Below, piece after piece: positions 44,660 to 53,092 of a DNA stretch of 64,000 nucleotides (within the stretch, counting starts at the first letter, position 1; the number at the start of each line of letters is the position of its first letter). The DNA is from an uncultured Bacilli bacterium (GTDB lineage Bacteria > Bacillota_I > Bacilli_A > RFN20 > CAG-631): assembly GCA_934201705.1 (NCBI GenBank), contig CAKPXF010000007.1, positions 26,479 to 90,478 of the forward strand, read 5' to 3'. Below the pieces are notes generated by a model. It had not been told where the DNA came from. It searched no databases and saw only the letters and a program-made list of their open reading frames with translations. A program made the translations under genes and the position numbers.

Positions 44660-46480
44660 ATGAACGAGAATTCTACAAAGCAAAGCTCTTTTAACAAATG
44701 GTTTAAAAGAACCGCTAATGGAACGATTACTTTTTTAGGGATTCCATCGAATACAATCTTATTATTTTTTGGAATTGTCTTAATTATTTTAAATATAGCT
44801 CCATTAGTATCGCTTTTATTAAAAGCCTTTACGACATATACAATTTTTGGCTTTGGCGATTTTACCTTTGCAAACTTTAAAAAGGTGTTTGATGTTAAAA
44901 ATGGAATTTCTGTTGGTGTTTTTTATAAGCCATTTTTAAGATCATTATTAGTATCAACACTATCATGCATATTTGCTGTTTTATTTGGTGGCCTTGCAGC
45001 TTATTTAATTGCAAGGACTAATATGAAATGTAAAAAATTTATTTCAGCAGTATTTATTTTTCCATATATTATGCCTCAATGGACATTAGCATTATTTTGG
45101 AAAAACTTATTCATTTCAACTTCTTGTACCGCTGGATATGTTGGAGAGTTTCAGGCTTTAACAGGAATTGCTATGCCTGAATGGTTTGTTTTTGGAGCAT
45201 TCCCAATTTCTTTAATTTTAGGGTTACATTATGCACCATTTGCTTATATTTTATTTGGCGGTGTTTTACAAAATATGGATTCTAATTTAGAGGAGGCTGC
45301 TTCAATTTTAGGTATTCCAAAGTGGAAATCATTCTTTAAGGTAACGCTTCCTATTTTAAAACCAGCTTTATTATCAACAGTATTATTAGTATTTAGCTCA
45401 GCTATGAGCTCATATTCAGTAGCTGTAAAGCTTGGTAATCCAATTGACTATACGGTTTTAGCAACATCTATGCAAGCTTATATTTCAGGAAGTGGCGGAA
45501 GAAATGCTGGCGCTGGTTCAGTTATGGCAATTGTTTTAATTTTAATGGGTGTATTTTTATTAATTATTAACCAAATACAAACTGGCTCTAGAAAGCAATT
45601 TACAACTGTAACTGGTAAGAGTGGCCAAGTATCAAAAATAAATCTAGGCAAGGTTGGCAAATGGGCTATTGGTATTGTTTTATCTATACTTGTTGTGTTT
45701 TTCTGTATAGGACCAATGGTGTCATTCTTTTTAGAATCATGCCTTCCAAATCCAGGAGATTATTCTTCAGGATTAACATTAAAGGCTTGGATTAGTAAGG
45801 AACCTATTTCAACAAATGACTTCGTTGGTTTCTTCCATGAAAGAAAAATAAAGGAAGCCTTAATTGGTTCAATAAAATTATCACTTATTTGTGCCCTAGC
45901 TTCAGGGATTTCTGGATTTTTAATTGGTTATGCTGTAAGTAAGCAAAGAAAATCTAAATTAGCAAGATTCGTTAATGGCTTAGCATTCTTTCCATATTTA
46001 ATGCCATCTCTTGCCTTATCACAATGCTTTTATATTTTAGGCGTTAACTTAAAAATGGCTAGTATGTGGATTGTAGTTGCAGCTGTTGTTGGAACATTAA
46101 AATATATTCCAATGGCTTCACGTTCATCCCTTAATGCTATGATGCAATTATCAAATGAAATAGAAGAGGCTGGTATAATTCAAGGAATGCCTTGGTGGAA
46201 AAGAATGTTTAAGGTAATTTTCCCAATTCAAAAAACAGCTATTATATCAGGATTTTTACTACCATTTATTTCTTGTATGAGAGAATACGATTTATTTGTA
46301 TTCATTGGCAATGATCGTCTAACATTAACAAGATTTATGTTCCAACTTGGATCAGATGGTTGTCCAGCACTTGAAAATGCTGCAAACTTTGTACTTATTT
46401 TTATAATTTTGATTGTTAACTGGCTTACAAATATCTTAACAGGAGCTAGTGTTGATAAAGGATTAGGAGGTAGTAGATAA
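44660..46480 (+). CDS. Fused ABC permease (two permease domains)
   Basis: 606 residues with about twelve membrane helices. Each half has a BPD_transp_1 domain with EAA loop: EEAASILGIPKWKSFFKVTL in the first half and EEAGIIQGMPWWKRMFKVIF in the second. This is the FbpB-like duplicated layout known for iron(III) and some phosphonate transporters. It is adjacent (1 bp) to the ATPase gene. The GxxW/GMPWW motif in each EAA loop contacts the ATPase. Confidence 0.9.
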   Translation: MNENSTKQSSFNKWFKRTANGTITFLGIPSNTILLFFGIVLIILNIAPLVSLLLKAFTTYTIFGFGDFTFANFKKVFDVKNGISVGVFYKPFLRSLLVSTLSCIFAVLFGGLAAYLIARTNMKCKKFISAVFIFPYIMPQWTLALFWKNLFISTSCTAGYVGEFQALTGIAMPEWFVFGAFPISLILGLHYAPFAYILFGGVLQNMDSNLEEAASILGIPKWKSFFKVTLPILKPALLSTVLLVFSSAMSSYSVAVKLGNPIDYTVLATSMQAYISGSGGRNAGAGSVMAIVLILMGVFLLIINQIQTGSRKQFTTVTGKSGQVSKINLGKVGKWAIGIVLSILVVFFCIGPMVSFFLESCLPNPGDYSSGLTLKAWISKEPISTNDFVGFFHERKIKEALIGSIKLSLICALASGISGFLIGYAVSKQRKSKLARFVNGLAFFPYLMPSLALSQCFYILGVNLKMASMWIVVAAVVGTLKYIPMASRSSLNAMMQLSNEIEEAGIIQGMPWWKRMFKVIFPIQKTAIISGFLLPFISCMREYDLFVFIGNDRLTLTRFMFQLGSDGCPALENAANFVLIFIILIVNWLTNILTGASVDKGLGGSR

Positions 46481-46481
46481 T

Positions 46482-48134
46482 ATGCCAAAAATTACATTAG
46501 AAAATGTTACAAAAATCTGGGGTGGCTTTTATGGAGCTGACCATTTAAATATGACTATTGAGGATAATGCTTTCGTTACTTTACTTGGTCCATCAGGCTG
46601 TGGAAAAACTACAACATTAAGAATGATTGCTGGTCTTGAAACTCCAACATTTGGAAAAATAATGTTTGATGATAAGGTTATATTTGATTCTGAGGAAGGA
46701 ATAAATGTTCCTCCAAGTAAACGTCATGTCGGCTTTTTATTCCAAAACTATGCTTTATGGCCACATATGACTGTTTATAAAAATATTACCTGTGGTTTGC
46801 TTGAATTAAAGGATGAATTACCTGTTATTTCAAGTGAATACATTAAGTATATTAAATTAGCAAGTGTTGTAAAAAACGTTAGAGATATTAAAAAGTATTT
46901 TTCATATTCCTTAGATAAAAATAAAAAGGTTGTAAAGGATAAAGCTTTATTGTTTATAATAGATGGCTTTAAAATTTCTTTAAGCTCAGCTAAGGAAATA
47001 TATGATTTAAGATTTGATACCTTAAGTGATGATGAATCTTTAAAGCTTGCTAATAAAAAGAGCGAGGAATTCATGCAAATTGCTAATAATGTAAAAGAAA
47101 AGCTAAAGCAAAAAGGCATTGAGCTAAATGAAAAAGGTGAGCATGTAGTAAATGGAAAGGTTGTAGTTTGTGAAAGAAAGCTAGATAAAGAAGAAATTGA
47201 TTTACGTGTTAGACATGTTGCTCGTATTGTTCATATTGGTGAATTTATGGATAGATATCCATCTGAATTATCTGGTGGTCAGCAACAACGTGTAGCTATT
47301 GCTAGAACCTTAGCACCAGGCCCTAAAATTATCTTTATGGATGAGCCTTTAAGTAATCTTGATGCTAAATTACGTCTTGAAATGAGATCAGAATTAAAGC
47401 GTCTTCATCTTGAAACTGGTTCAACATTTGTTTATGTAACCCATGATCAACAAGAAGCTATGACACTTGCCTCTAAGATTTGTTTAATGAATAATGGTGT
47501 TATTCAACAATATGAACCTCCACTAAGCGTTTATAAAAAGCCTGTTAATTTATTTGTTGGTGATTTTATTGGCTCGCCAAGCATTAACTTTATTGAAGGC
47601 TTAGCAACTCAAAACAATGATAAAGAAATTCACTTTGATATTTTAAATGGAATTAAATGTACATTTAATTTAGAAACTCCTCTTAATTTAGAAGCTTTTG
47701 TTAAAGAACGTGATGAAGGAATAAAAGCAGAAATTGCTAAAAAAGAAGCAATGCAAAAGGAAAAAGGATACATTGAAAAAGAAAATGCTGACCGTGCCTT
47801 TAATTATCATATTGCTACAGTACATGGCACTATTAGTGCTGAAGAAGAGCATGATATTCCTTCTAATATGTATATATTAGGTGTTCGTCCTGAATTTATT
47901 AAGGTAGCTAATAATAAAGGTATTGAAGCTGAAATTTATTCATCATTACCTACTGGCTCTGAAACTACAGTAAAGCTAAAAATCAATGATTATATTATTA
48001 CATCTGTTTTATATGGTGATGTTACTTATACAATTGGTGATAAAATAAATATTGAATTTGTTGGAGCGGGCTTATTATTATTTGATAGAGTATCAGGTAA
48101 AATGATTTCAAGAGGAAGCTTAAAAATTAACTAA
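46482..48134 (+). CDS. ABC ATPase (PotA/FbpC class) with a large helical insertion
   Basis: 550 residues, about 180 longer than usual. Walker A GPSGCGKT (36-43), Q-loop Gln88 (FLFQNYALWPHMTV), signature LSGGQQQR (about 263-270), Walker B IIFMDEPLSNLD and H-loop (THDQQEAM). Normally about 45 residues separate Q-loop and signature; here about 175 do, because a 125-residue charged helical block (about 112-238) is inserted in the helical subdomain. The C-terminus holds a TOBE-like domain interrupted by a coiled stretch (VKERDEGIKAEIAKKEAMQK). The insertion probably contacts the permease or a regulator. Confidence 0.9.
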   Translation: MPKITLENVTKIWGGFYGADHLNMTIEDNAFVTLLGPSGCGKTTTLRMIAGLETPTFGKIMFDDKVIFDSEEGINVPPSKRHVGFLFQNYALWPHMTVYKNITCGLLELKDELPVISSEYIKYIKLASVVKNVRDIKKYFSYSLDKNKKVVKDKALLFIIDGFKISLSSAKEIYDLRFDTLSDDESLKLANKKSEEFMQIANNVKEKLKQKGIELNEKGEHVVNGKVVVCERKLDKEEIDLRVRHVARIVHIGEFMDRYPSELSGGQQQRVAIARTLAPGPKIIFMDEPLSNLDAKLRLEMRSELKRLHLETGSTFVYVTHDQQEAMTLASKICLMNNGVIQQYEPPLSVYKKPVNLFVGDFIGSPSINFIEGLATQNNDKEIHFDILNGIKCTFNLETPLNLEAFVKERDEGIKAEIAKKEAMQKEKGYIEKENADRAFNYHIATVHGTISAEEEHDIPSNMYILGVRPEFIKVANNKGIEAEIYSSLPTGSETTVKLKINDYIITSVLYGDVTYTIGDKINIEFVGAGLLLFDRVSGKMISRGSLKIN

Positions 48135-48140
48135 TTATAT

Positions 48141-48171
48141 TAAAGATTGCACTTAGCTTGCAGTCTTTTTA
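48141..48171 (+). terminator. Terminator of the ABC transporter operon
   Basis: AAAGATTGCA and TGCAGTCTTT pair with one mismatch, followed by TTTATTTT. Confidence 0.7.
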
Positions 48172-48213
48172 TTTTACTCAGCTTTTTCTGACTCAGTTTT
48201 TCCTGAGTAAAAT
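48171..48213. promoter_or_regulatory. Operator-like inverted repeat before the second DUF234-type ATPase
   Basis: ATTTTACTCAG (48171-48181) and CTGAGTAAAAT (48203-48213) are exact inverse arms, with another CTCAG in the spacer. TATAAT boxes follow at about 48219-48265. Sequence unrelated to that before paralogue 1. Confidence 0.6.
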
Positions 48214-48274
48214 CTTGATATAATAATTTTAATTGTATATAATATAATAAATGGAGGCTAAGATAATGAAATTT

Positions 48275-49657
48275 ATAGGAAGAGCAAATGAAATAAATAC
48301 TTTAAAGGAATTATATAATAGTGATAACTTTGAATCTATATTAGTTTATGGTAGAAGAAGGATAGGGAAAAGTGAGCTAATTAAAGAATCATTTAAAAAT
48401 TTTGAAGGTATAAAAATTTATTTTGAGTGTCAAAAAGCCTCTGAGCTATATAACATACAATCATTATCAGAAGTTTTAGCAACTGCATTTAATATTCCAA
48501 CTCCTTCATTTAAAACATTAAATCAAGTATTAGAGTTCGTTTTTAATAAATCAATAAATGAAAAGATAATTCTTGTAATAGATGAATATCCTTATTTAAG
48601 AAATAATTTAGAATACTTAGATAGTATTATACAAAACGCTATTGATAAATATAAAAAGAATTGTAAACTTAAATTGATTTTATGTGGATCATATATTGAT
48701 GTAATGGAAGAATTATTAAGTGCAAAAAATCCTTTATATGGTCGATTTTCTATAAAAATGAATATAAAGCAAATGAATTATTTAGAATCTTCAATGTTTT
48801 ATCCTTCTTTAAAAAATGAGGACAAAGTCGCTTATTATTCTATATTTGGTGGTGTTCCATATTATAATCAATACATTGATGAAACAAAATCGCTAAAAGA
48901 AAATATTATTAATTTAATTGCTAGTCCTAATGCTAGATTTTTAAATGAGGCTGAAGGCTTTTTGCTTGAAGAAATGACTAAGCTAAACAATGCTAATGAA
49001 TGCTTTTATGCTATTGCCTTAGGAAATAAAAAATATAAGGATATTTTAAATAAATCACATATTTCATCATCACCAATGCTATCGGATGTATTAAAAAGAT
49101 TGATAAAAATGGATGTTATAGAGCGTGTATGCCCAATTAATGATGAAAGTGAAAAAAAGGCAACATATGAAATATCAGAAAGATTGTCATTATTTTATTA
49201 TAGATACATATTTACAAAGAATTCTTATTTTAAAATAATGGCGCCAGATGATTTTTATGATGAATTTATCAAAGAAGACTTTTTAACAAAGTATGTTCCT
49301 CATGAATTTGAAAAAATAGCTAAACAATATTTTTATTTATTAAATATAAATCATTTAATAAATCCACCATTATATAAAATTGGAAAGTATTATTATGATG
49401 ATATTAAAAATAAGAAAAATGGTGAATTTGATGTAGTAACCTTAAATAAAAATGGCTATGATTTTTATGAGGTAAAGTTTACTAATAAACCAATCGATGA
49501 TAGCGTAGTTAATGAGGAAATTAAGCAATTAAATAGCATTAATATAAAATATAATAAATTAGGCTTTATTTCTAAATCAGGCTTTAATTTAACATCAAAT
49601 GATAACTATGTATTAATAACATTAGATGATATTTATGATTTAAAAAGCAAAGGATAA
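48275..49657 (+). CDS. AAA ATPase with DUF234-type C-terminal domain (paralogue 2)
   Basis: About 460 residues. The ATG followed by Lys-Phe-Ile-Gly-Arg is preferred; another ATG eight codons upstream (48251) is behind weaker context. Walker A GRRRIGKS, Walker B ILVIDEYPYL. The C-terminal domain has GEFDVVTLNKNGYDFYEVKF, so Asp and E-x-K of a PD-(D/E)xK-like site are both present, unlike paralogue 1. Similar length and order throughout. Single gene with its own long inverted repeat and a perfect bidirectional terminator. Confidence 0.85.
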   Translation: MGRANEINTLKELYNSDNFESILVYGRRRIGKSELIKESFKNFEGIKIYFECQKASELYNIQSLSEVLATAFNIPTPSFKTLNQVLEFVFNKSINEKIILVIDEYPYLRNNLEYLDSIIQNAIDKYKKNCKLKLILCGSYIDVMEELLSAKNPLYGRFSIKMNIKQMNYLESSMFYPSLKNEDKVAYYSIFGGVPYYNQYIDETKSLKENIINLIASPNARFLNEAEGFLLEEMTKLNNANECFYAIALGNKKYKDILNKSHISSSPMLSDVLKRLIKMDVIERVCPINDESEKKATYEISERLSLFYYRYIFTKNSYFKIMAPDDFYDEFIKEDFLTKYVPHEFEKIAKQYFYLLNINHLINPPLYKIGKYYYDDIKNKKNGEFDVVTLNKNGYDFYEVKFTNKPIDDSVVNEEIKQLNSINIKYNKLGFISKSGFNLTSNDNYVLITLDDIYDLKSKG

Positions 49658-49710
49658 ATATTAGTATTTATACTAAAAATATTTTAAAAAGTTATTGAAT
49701 AGTACAAATA

Positions 49711-49744
49711 AAAAGATAATCTTATAGCATCAAGATTATCTTTT
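49711..49744. terminator. Perfect bidirectional terminator
   Basis: AAAAGATAATCTT and AAGATTATCTTTT are exact inverse 13-bp arms with an 8-bp loop. Serves both the ATPase gene and the convergent DUF4091 gene, whose stop it overlaps. Confidence 0.85.
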
Positions 49745-51350
49745 TTCTAAGTTCTATAAATAGCTTTTCATCTTTAGGATAAGTGGTAAAATTACATTCA
49801 AAGCCATTTTCCTTAAGAAGCTTAATAACACTATTTCTTCCTATTTTCTTTTCAAGTGTAATAAGTAAGCGGTAATCTAAAAAGGCACTATAAATGGCTT
49901 CATGTCTAATAGAATCATAGCATGTACCATCATCTTTAGGATAAACAATAAATGAATCACCGCTTTGAAACATGCCATCAGCATCATTAACTAAAAAAGG
50001 ATTAATATATCGTTTACTTAAAGCAGAATTATAAAAATTATAGCCCCAATGTAATAAGCCTTTAGCATTAGTTAAATAAAGCTGTATACCTATTATTCTA
50101 CATCTAAGAAGAAGCATAGAAATAAATCTGTTTGATAAATAATTATCACATTGGCTACAGCAATAATAAACCCAAAAATTATCAACATTATTTAAAATAA
50201 ATGGTGTAGCTTCATTTGTAGCTACAACGCTTCTATCAACAGCCTTTTTAGTGTAATATTCATAATTTGATAAAGCATCACAAATTAAATAATCCTTAAG
50301 TAATGGCTTTATAATACTTTTTAAATATAAATAATGCTTTAAATGAGAAGCATTTGGTTCATCAGAAAGATGGAATATTACTTCATTTTCATTAAAGCCA
50401 TTTTCCTTTAAAAATGGAATTAGCTTACTTAATAATTGCTTTAAAAAGTCTAAATATTTTTCATCCTCAGCTTTAATTTTCCAGCCAAACATTTTTCTAT
50501 TTTTATTATTTGCTTTAACAATTATTTTTGGAGCATTACTAGCACCCCATTGAGTAAATAAATGAGCCATTTCAAACATTTTTATACCTTTTTCCTTAGC
50601 AGTTTTCATAAAAGCTAATAATCTATCAAAGCTAAAGAAATAGGTATTATTAGAATAAGAAATATCAAGTAATTGGCAGCTTATTCTTTCTTTATTAATA
50701 GCAGTATCTAAAGGAATAGTAAATAAAGGTACAATTAAAGTATTTAAGCCATGATTTATAGCATTATCAATAAAGTTCCACATAATAGTATTATATTTTT
50801 TACTAAATGACTTTACTTTATAATAGCTAGCTATACTATCGTAATGAAACCAGTTAGAATAATAAAGATTGCTTTTTATTAATTCTTTATCGATTACAGT
50901 TAATGTATAGCTTGTTTTTCCTAAAATATTATTATCATAATCCTTAATAATAAAGCTAATAGTATGCTTTCCTATAGGAAGATTTCCTTTTATTGTTACA
51001 TATATGCTTTGCCATGTTTTAAGCTTTATAATTAATGGTGAATCATCCTTTAATATATCTGGTATTATTTCTTTTTTATGTGTTAAATAGTAATCGTCCT
51101 TTTTAGTAGATGTTGGAGTTTGACACATTACATTTTCAACATATCTAATTTGAATGAATTCATTTATATTACTATTAACAATTAGTTTACAAAATGCAGA
51201 AAACCATTCTCTTGTTTTATTATAGTAAGCTATTTGAAATGAAAAGGATTCGTTTGTTAAGCAAACACCTTCCTTTTCATTTAAAGTAGGCATTTTATTT
51301 GGCATAACCTTTTCTAAGCAGCTAATAGTTTTTATTTTAAAGTCTTTCAT
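49722..51350 (-). CDS. DUF4091 protein, glycoside-hydrolase-like
   Basis: 542 residues. N-terminal beta region (about 1-150) followed by a TIM-barrel-like region with DUF4091 features: YSNWFHYDSIASYYKV, GLNTLIVPLFT, VIFHLSDEP, GIQLYLTNAKGLLHWGYNFY and DGMFQSGDSFIVYPKDD. No signal peptide, so it is presumably cytoplasmic. Proteins of this kind are often near sugar-metabolism genes, and the substrate is unknown. Its promoter region contains the duplicated segment at 51458-51616. Confidence 0.85.
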   Translation of the reverse strand: MKDFKIKTISCLEKVMPNKMPTLNEKEGVCLTNESFSFQIAYYNKTREWFSAFCKLIVNSNINEFIQIRYVENVMCQTPTSTKKDDYYLTHKKEIIPDILKDDSPLIIKLKTWQSIYVTIKGNLPIGKHTISFIIKDYDNNILGKTSYTLTVIDKELIKSNLYYSNWFHYDSIASYYKVKSFSKKYNTIMWNFIDNAINHGLNTLIVPLFTIPLDTAINKERISCQLLDISYSNNTYFFSFDRLLAFMKTAKEKGIKMFEMAHLFTQWGASNAPKIIVKANNKNRKMFGWKIKAEDEKYLDFLKQLLSKLIPFLKENGFNENEVIFHLSDEPNASHLKHYLYLKSIIKPLLKDYLICDALSNYEYYTKKAVDRSVVATNEATPFILNNVDNFWVYYCCSQCDNYLSNRFISMLLLRCRIIGIQLYLTNAKGLLHWGYNFYNSALSKRYINPFLVNDADGMFQSGDSFIVYPKDDGTCYDSIRHEAIYSAFLDYRLLITLEKKIGRNSVIKLLKENGFECNFTTYPKDEKLFIELRKKIILML

Positions 51351-51457
51351 AAAGATAACTCTCCTTATTTAATAAATATTATAAATTTTAATTATCTTTT
51401 TTTCAATGATTAGATCTTTAATTCCTTTAGTATATGAATATCTTTAATTAAAGAAGC

Positions 51458-51616
51458 ATCATTATTTTAACGAAGTATAAAAATGTGTGTCTACATACAA
51501 ATGATAAGAGTCAAAGATTATTTTTTCTAATTTGTTTTAGTAAGTAAGATTGTAGAATTAACAATCATTATTTTAGCGATGTCACTATGTGACTCACATA
51601 TAAATAATAACTTTGA
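51458..51616. repeat. Two imperfect direct repeats upstream of the DUF4091 gene
   Basis: Unit 1 (51458-51516) and unit 2 (51564-51616) share ATCATTATTTTA-CGA-GT at one end and ATAA-AGTCAAAG / ATAACTTTGACG at the other. Unit 2 contains the palindrome GTCACTATGTGAC (51581-51593). They could be paired regulator sites. Nothing else is supported in 51351-51675. Confidence 0.5.
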
Positions 51617-51675
51617 CGCTATTATACTTTAATATTAAAAAAAAACTAGGAGATTAACTTTTAGTTTCATTATAT

Positions 51676-51719
51676 AAAAAGAACTATGATTTTCCTAAAA
51701 GATTTTCATAGCTCTTTTT
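51676..51719. terminator. Terminator of the acyltransferase gene
   Basis: AAAAAGAACTATGA and TCATAGCTCTTTTT form a stem with A and T runs at either side, just after the minus-strand stop at 51730. Confidence 0.7.
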
Positions 51720-51729
51720 GTATAAAAAT

Positions 51730-53013
51730 TTATTTATAAGTATCAGCCCAAGGAAAGTTTTTCCAAGCATTGACATGTAATCTATGCATTTCTTCAACAA
51801 TTAATAATATTTTTCCAACAACAGCATTTTTAGGGAATATATCATAATATTTACCATCATGATAAATAGAAAAGAAAGTAACATCAATTGGCATACCAAG
51901 TGTTGGCAAGTGATTATAATCAATTTTGAATTCAAATTTTTGATTATCCTTAGTTCCTTTGTAAAAGAAGCCTTCATGGTTAATAGTTAATATACCTTCA
52001 CCACAGATTTCACTAGTTGCTTGATTTTTAAGGTAATGATTTTCAGGTATTTTTCCCAATTTTACTTCTTCTTTAAATTCAAAGCTTTCATTTTGGATTT
52101 CATGATATACAAGACGTCTTTCCTCATCAACCCATTTACTAATTGATTCTGGTATAATACATGTATCATCAAAAGGAATTAAATCATAATATTCATTTAA
52201 TGTAGCACCATTTCCACATTCTTTACAAACAATTTTATTCTTTTCACCAAACATTGTGAAATCTTTATTACATCTAAAGCAATGATAGCATAAATCATGA
52301 AGATGGCTACAGCTATTGCCCTTCATATCAAATTTAATTCTTTCTTTTTTATTCCATTCATAGTCATCCTGCCATAATTCTTCATTGATTTTATTTTCAA
52401 TATCTTCAACAGATAAATTACGCAATTGCTCTTCATCAAATAATCTATGTAAAGTAACATCAACCTTACCATATCTTTCATCTAAGCATACCTTAGTATT
52501 AGATAAAAAAGCCCCTTTTAGCTTAACCATATATACAGGAATATGATAATGCTTTAATAGTTTTCCAGTTCCTAAGGCAATTGGTTGACTATGCCCTGTT
52601 ATAGAACTCATTCCTTCAGGGGCAATACATACAACGCCATTTTGCTTAATTATTTGATTCATTGCTCTAATTGAAGCAACATCGCTATTAAAGTTTTTCT
52701 TTGGAATATTATGAATTAGCTTAAAAATAAATTGTAAATGGGATCTAAAAAATTCATTATAGCCAACAACAAAATTTAAAGGACGTGGATATGTCGCTTG
52801 GGCTATATAAATATAATCCATCCTTGATTGATGGTTATAAATTAAAAAGCATGGTCCTTTATAATCGTTGATATTATCAATTATATGATATGTTGGATGA
52901 AATTTTGGCGCTAAAAACGGATTAATGATCAGCTTATTTAATGTACAATAAACAAATTTATTTGGTATTTTATATTTTCTTCTTGCTAGTTTTTCTTGTA
53001 GTGTTTCTTTCAT
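51730..53013 (-). CDS. PlsC-type acyltransferase with zinc-ribbon-like extension
   Basis: 427 residues. Acyltransferase motifs: NHQSRMDYI (Hx4D), FKLIHNIPKKN, EGMSSITGHSQP (EGxxS-like) and VYMVKLKGAFLS. This agrees with lysophospholipid or lipid-A-like acyltransferases (PF01553). A C-terminal half of about 200 residues has a Cys pair set (CYHCFRCNKDFTMFG, CKECGNG) like a zinc ribbon, which is unusual. No obvious transmembrane anchor; probably peripheral. Phospholipid synthesis is likely, the exact acceptor unknown. Confidence 0.85.
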   Translation of the reverse strand: MKETLQEKLARRKYKIPNKFVYCTLNKLIINPFLAPKFHPTYHIIDNINDYKGPCFLIYNHQSRMDYIYIAQATYPRPLNFVVGYNEFFRSHLQFIFKLIHNIPKKNFNSDVASIRAMNQIIKQNGVVCIAPEGMSSITGHSQPIALGTGKLLKHYHIPVYMVKLKGAFLSNTKVCLDERYGKVDVTLHRLFDEEQLRNLSVEDIENKINEELWQDDYEWNKKERIKFDMKGNSCSHLHDLCYHCFRCNKDFTMFGEKNKIVCKECGNGATLNEYYDLIPFDDTCIIPESISKWVDEERRLVYHEIQNESFEFKEEVKLGKIPENHYLKNQATSEICGEGILTINHEGFFYKGTKDNQKFEFKIDYNHLPTLGMPIDVTFFSIYHDGKYYDIFPKNAVVGKILLIVEEMHRLHVNAWKNFPWADTYK

Positions 53014-53092
53014 AAGCGAATTCCCCTAAAAGACTATAGCACATATTTAATTCTAATTAAATATTTATAAAGCCACATATTTTATTAAAAAG

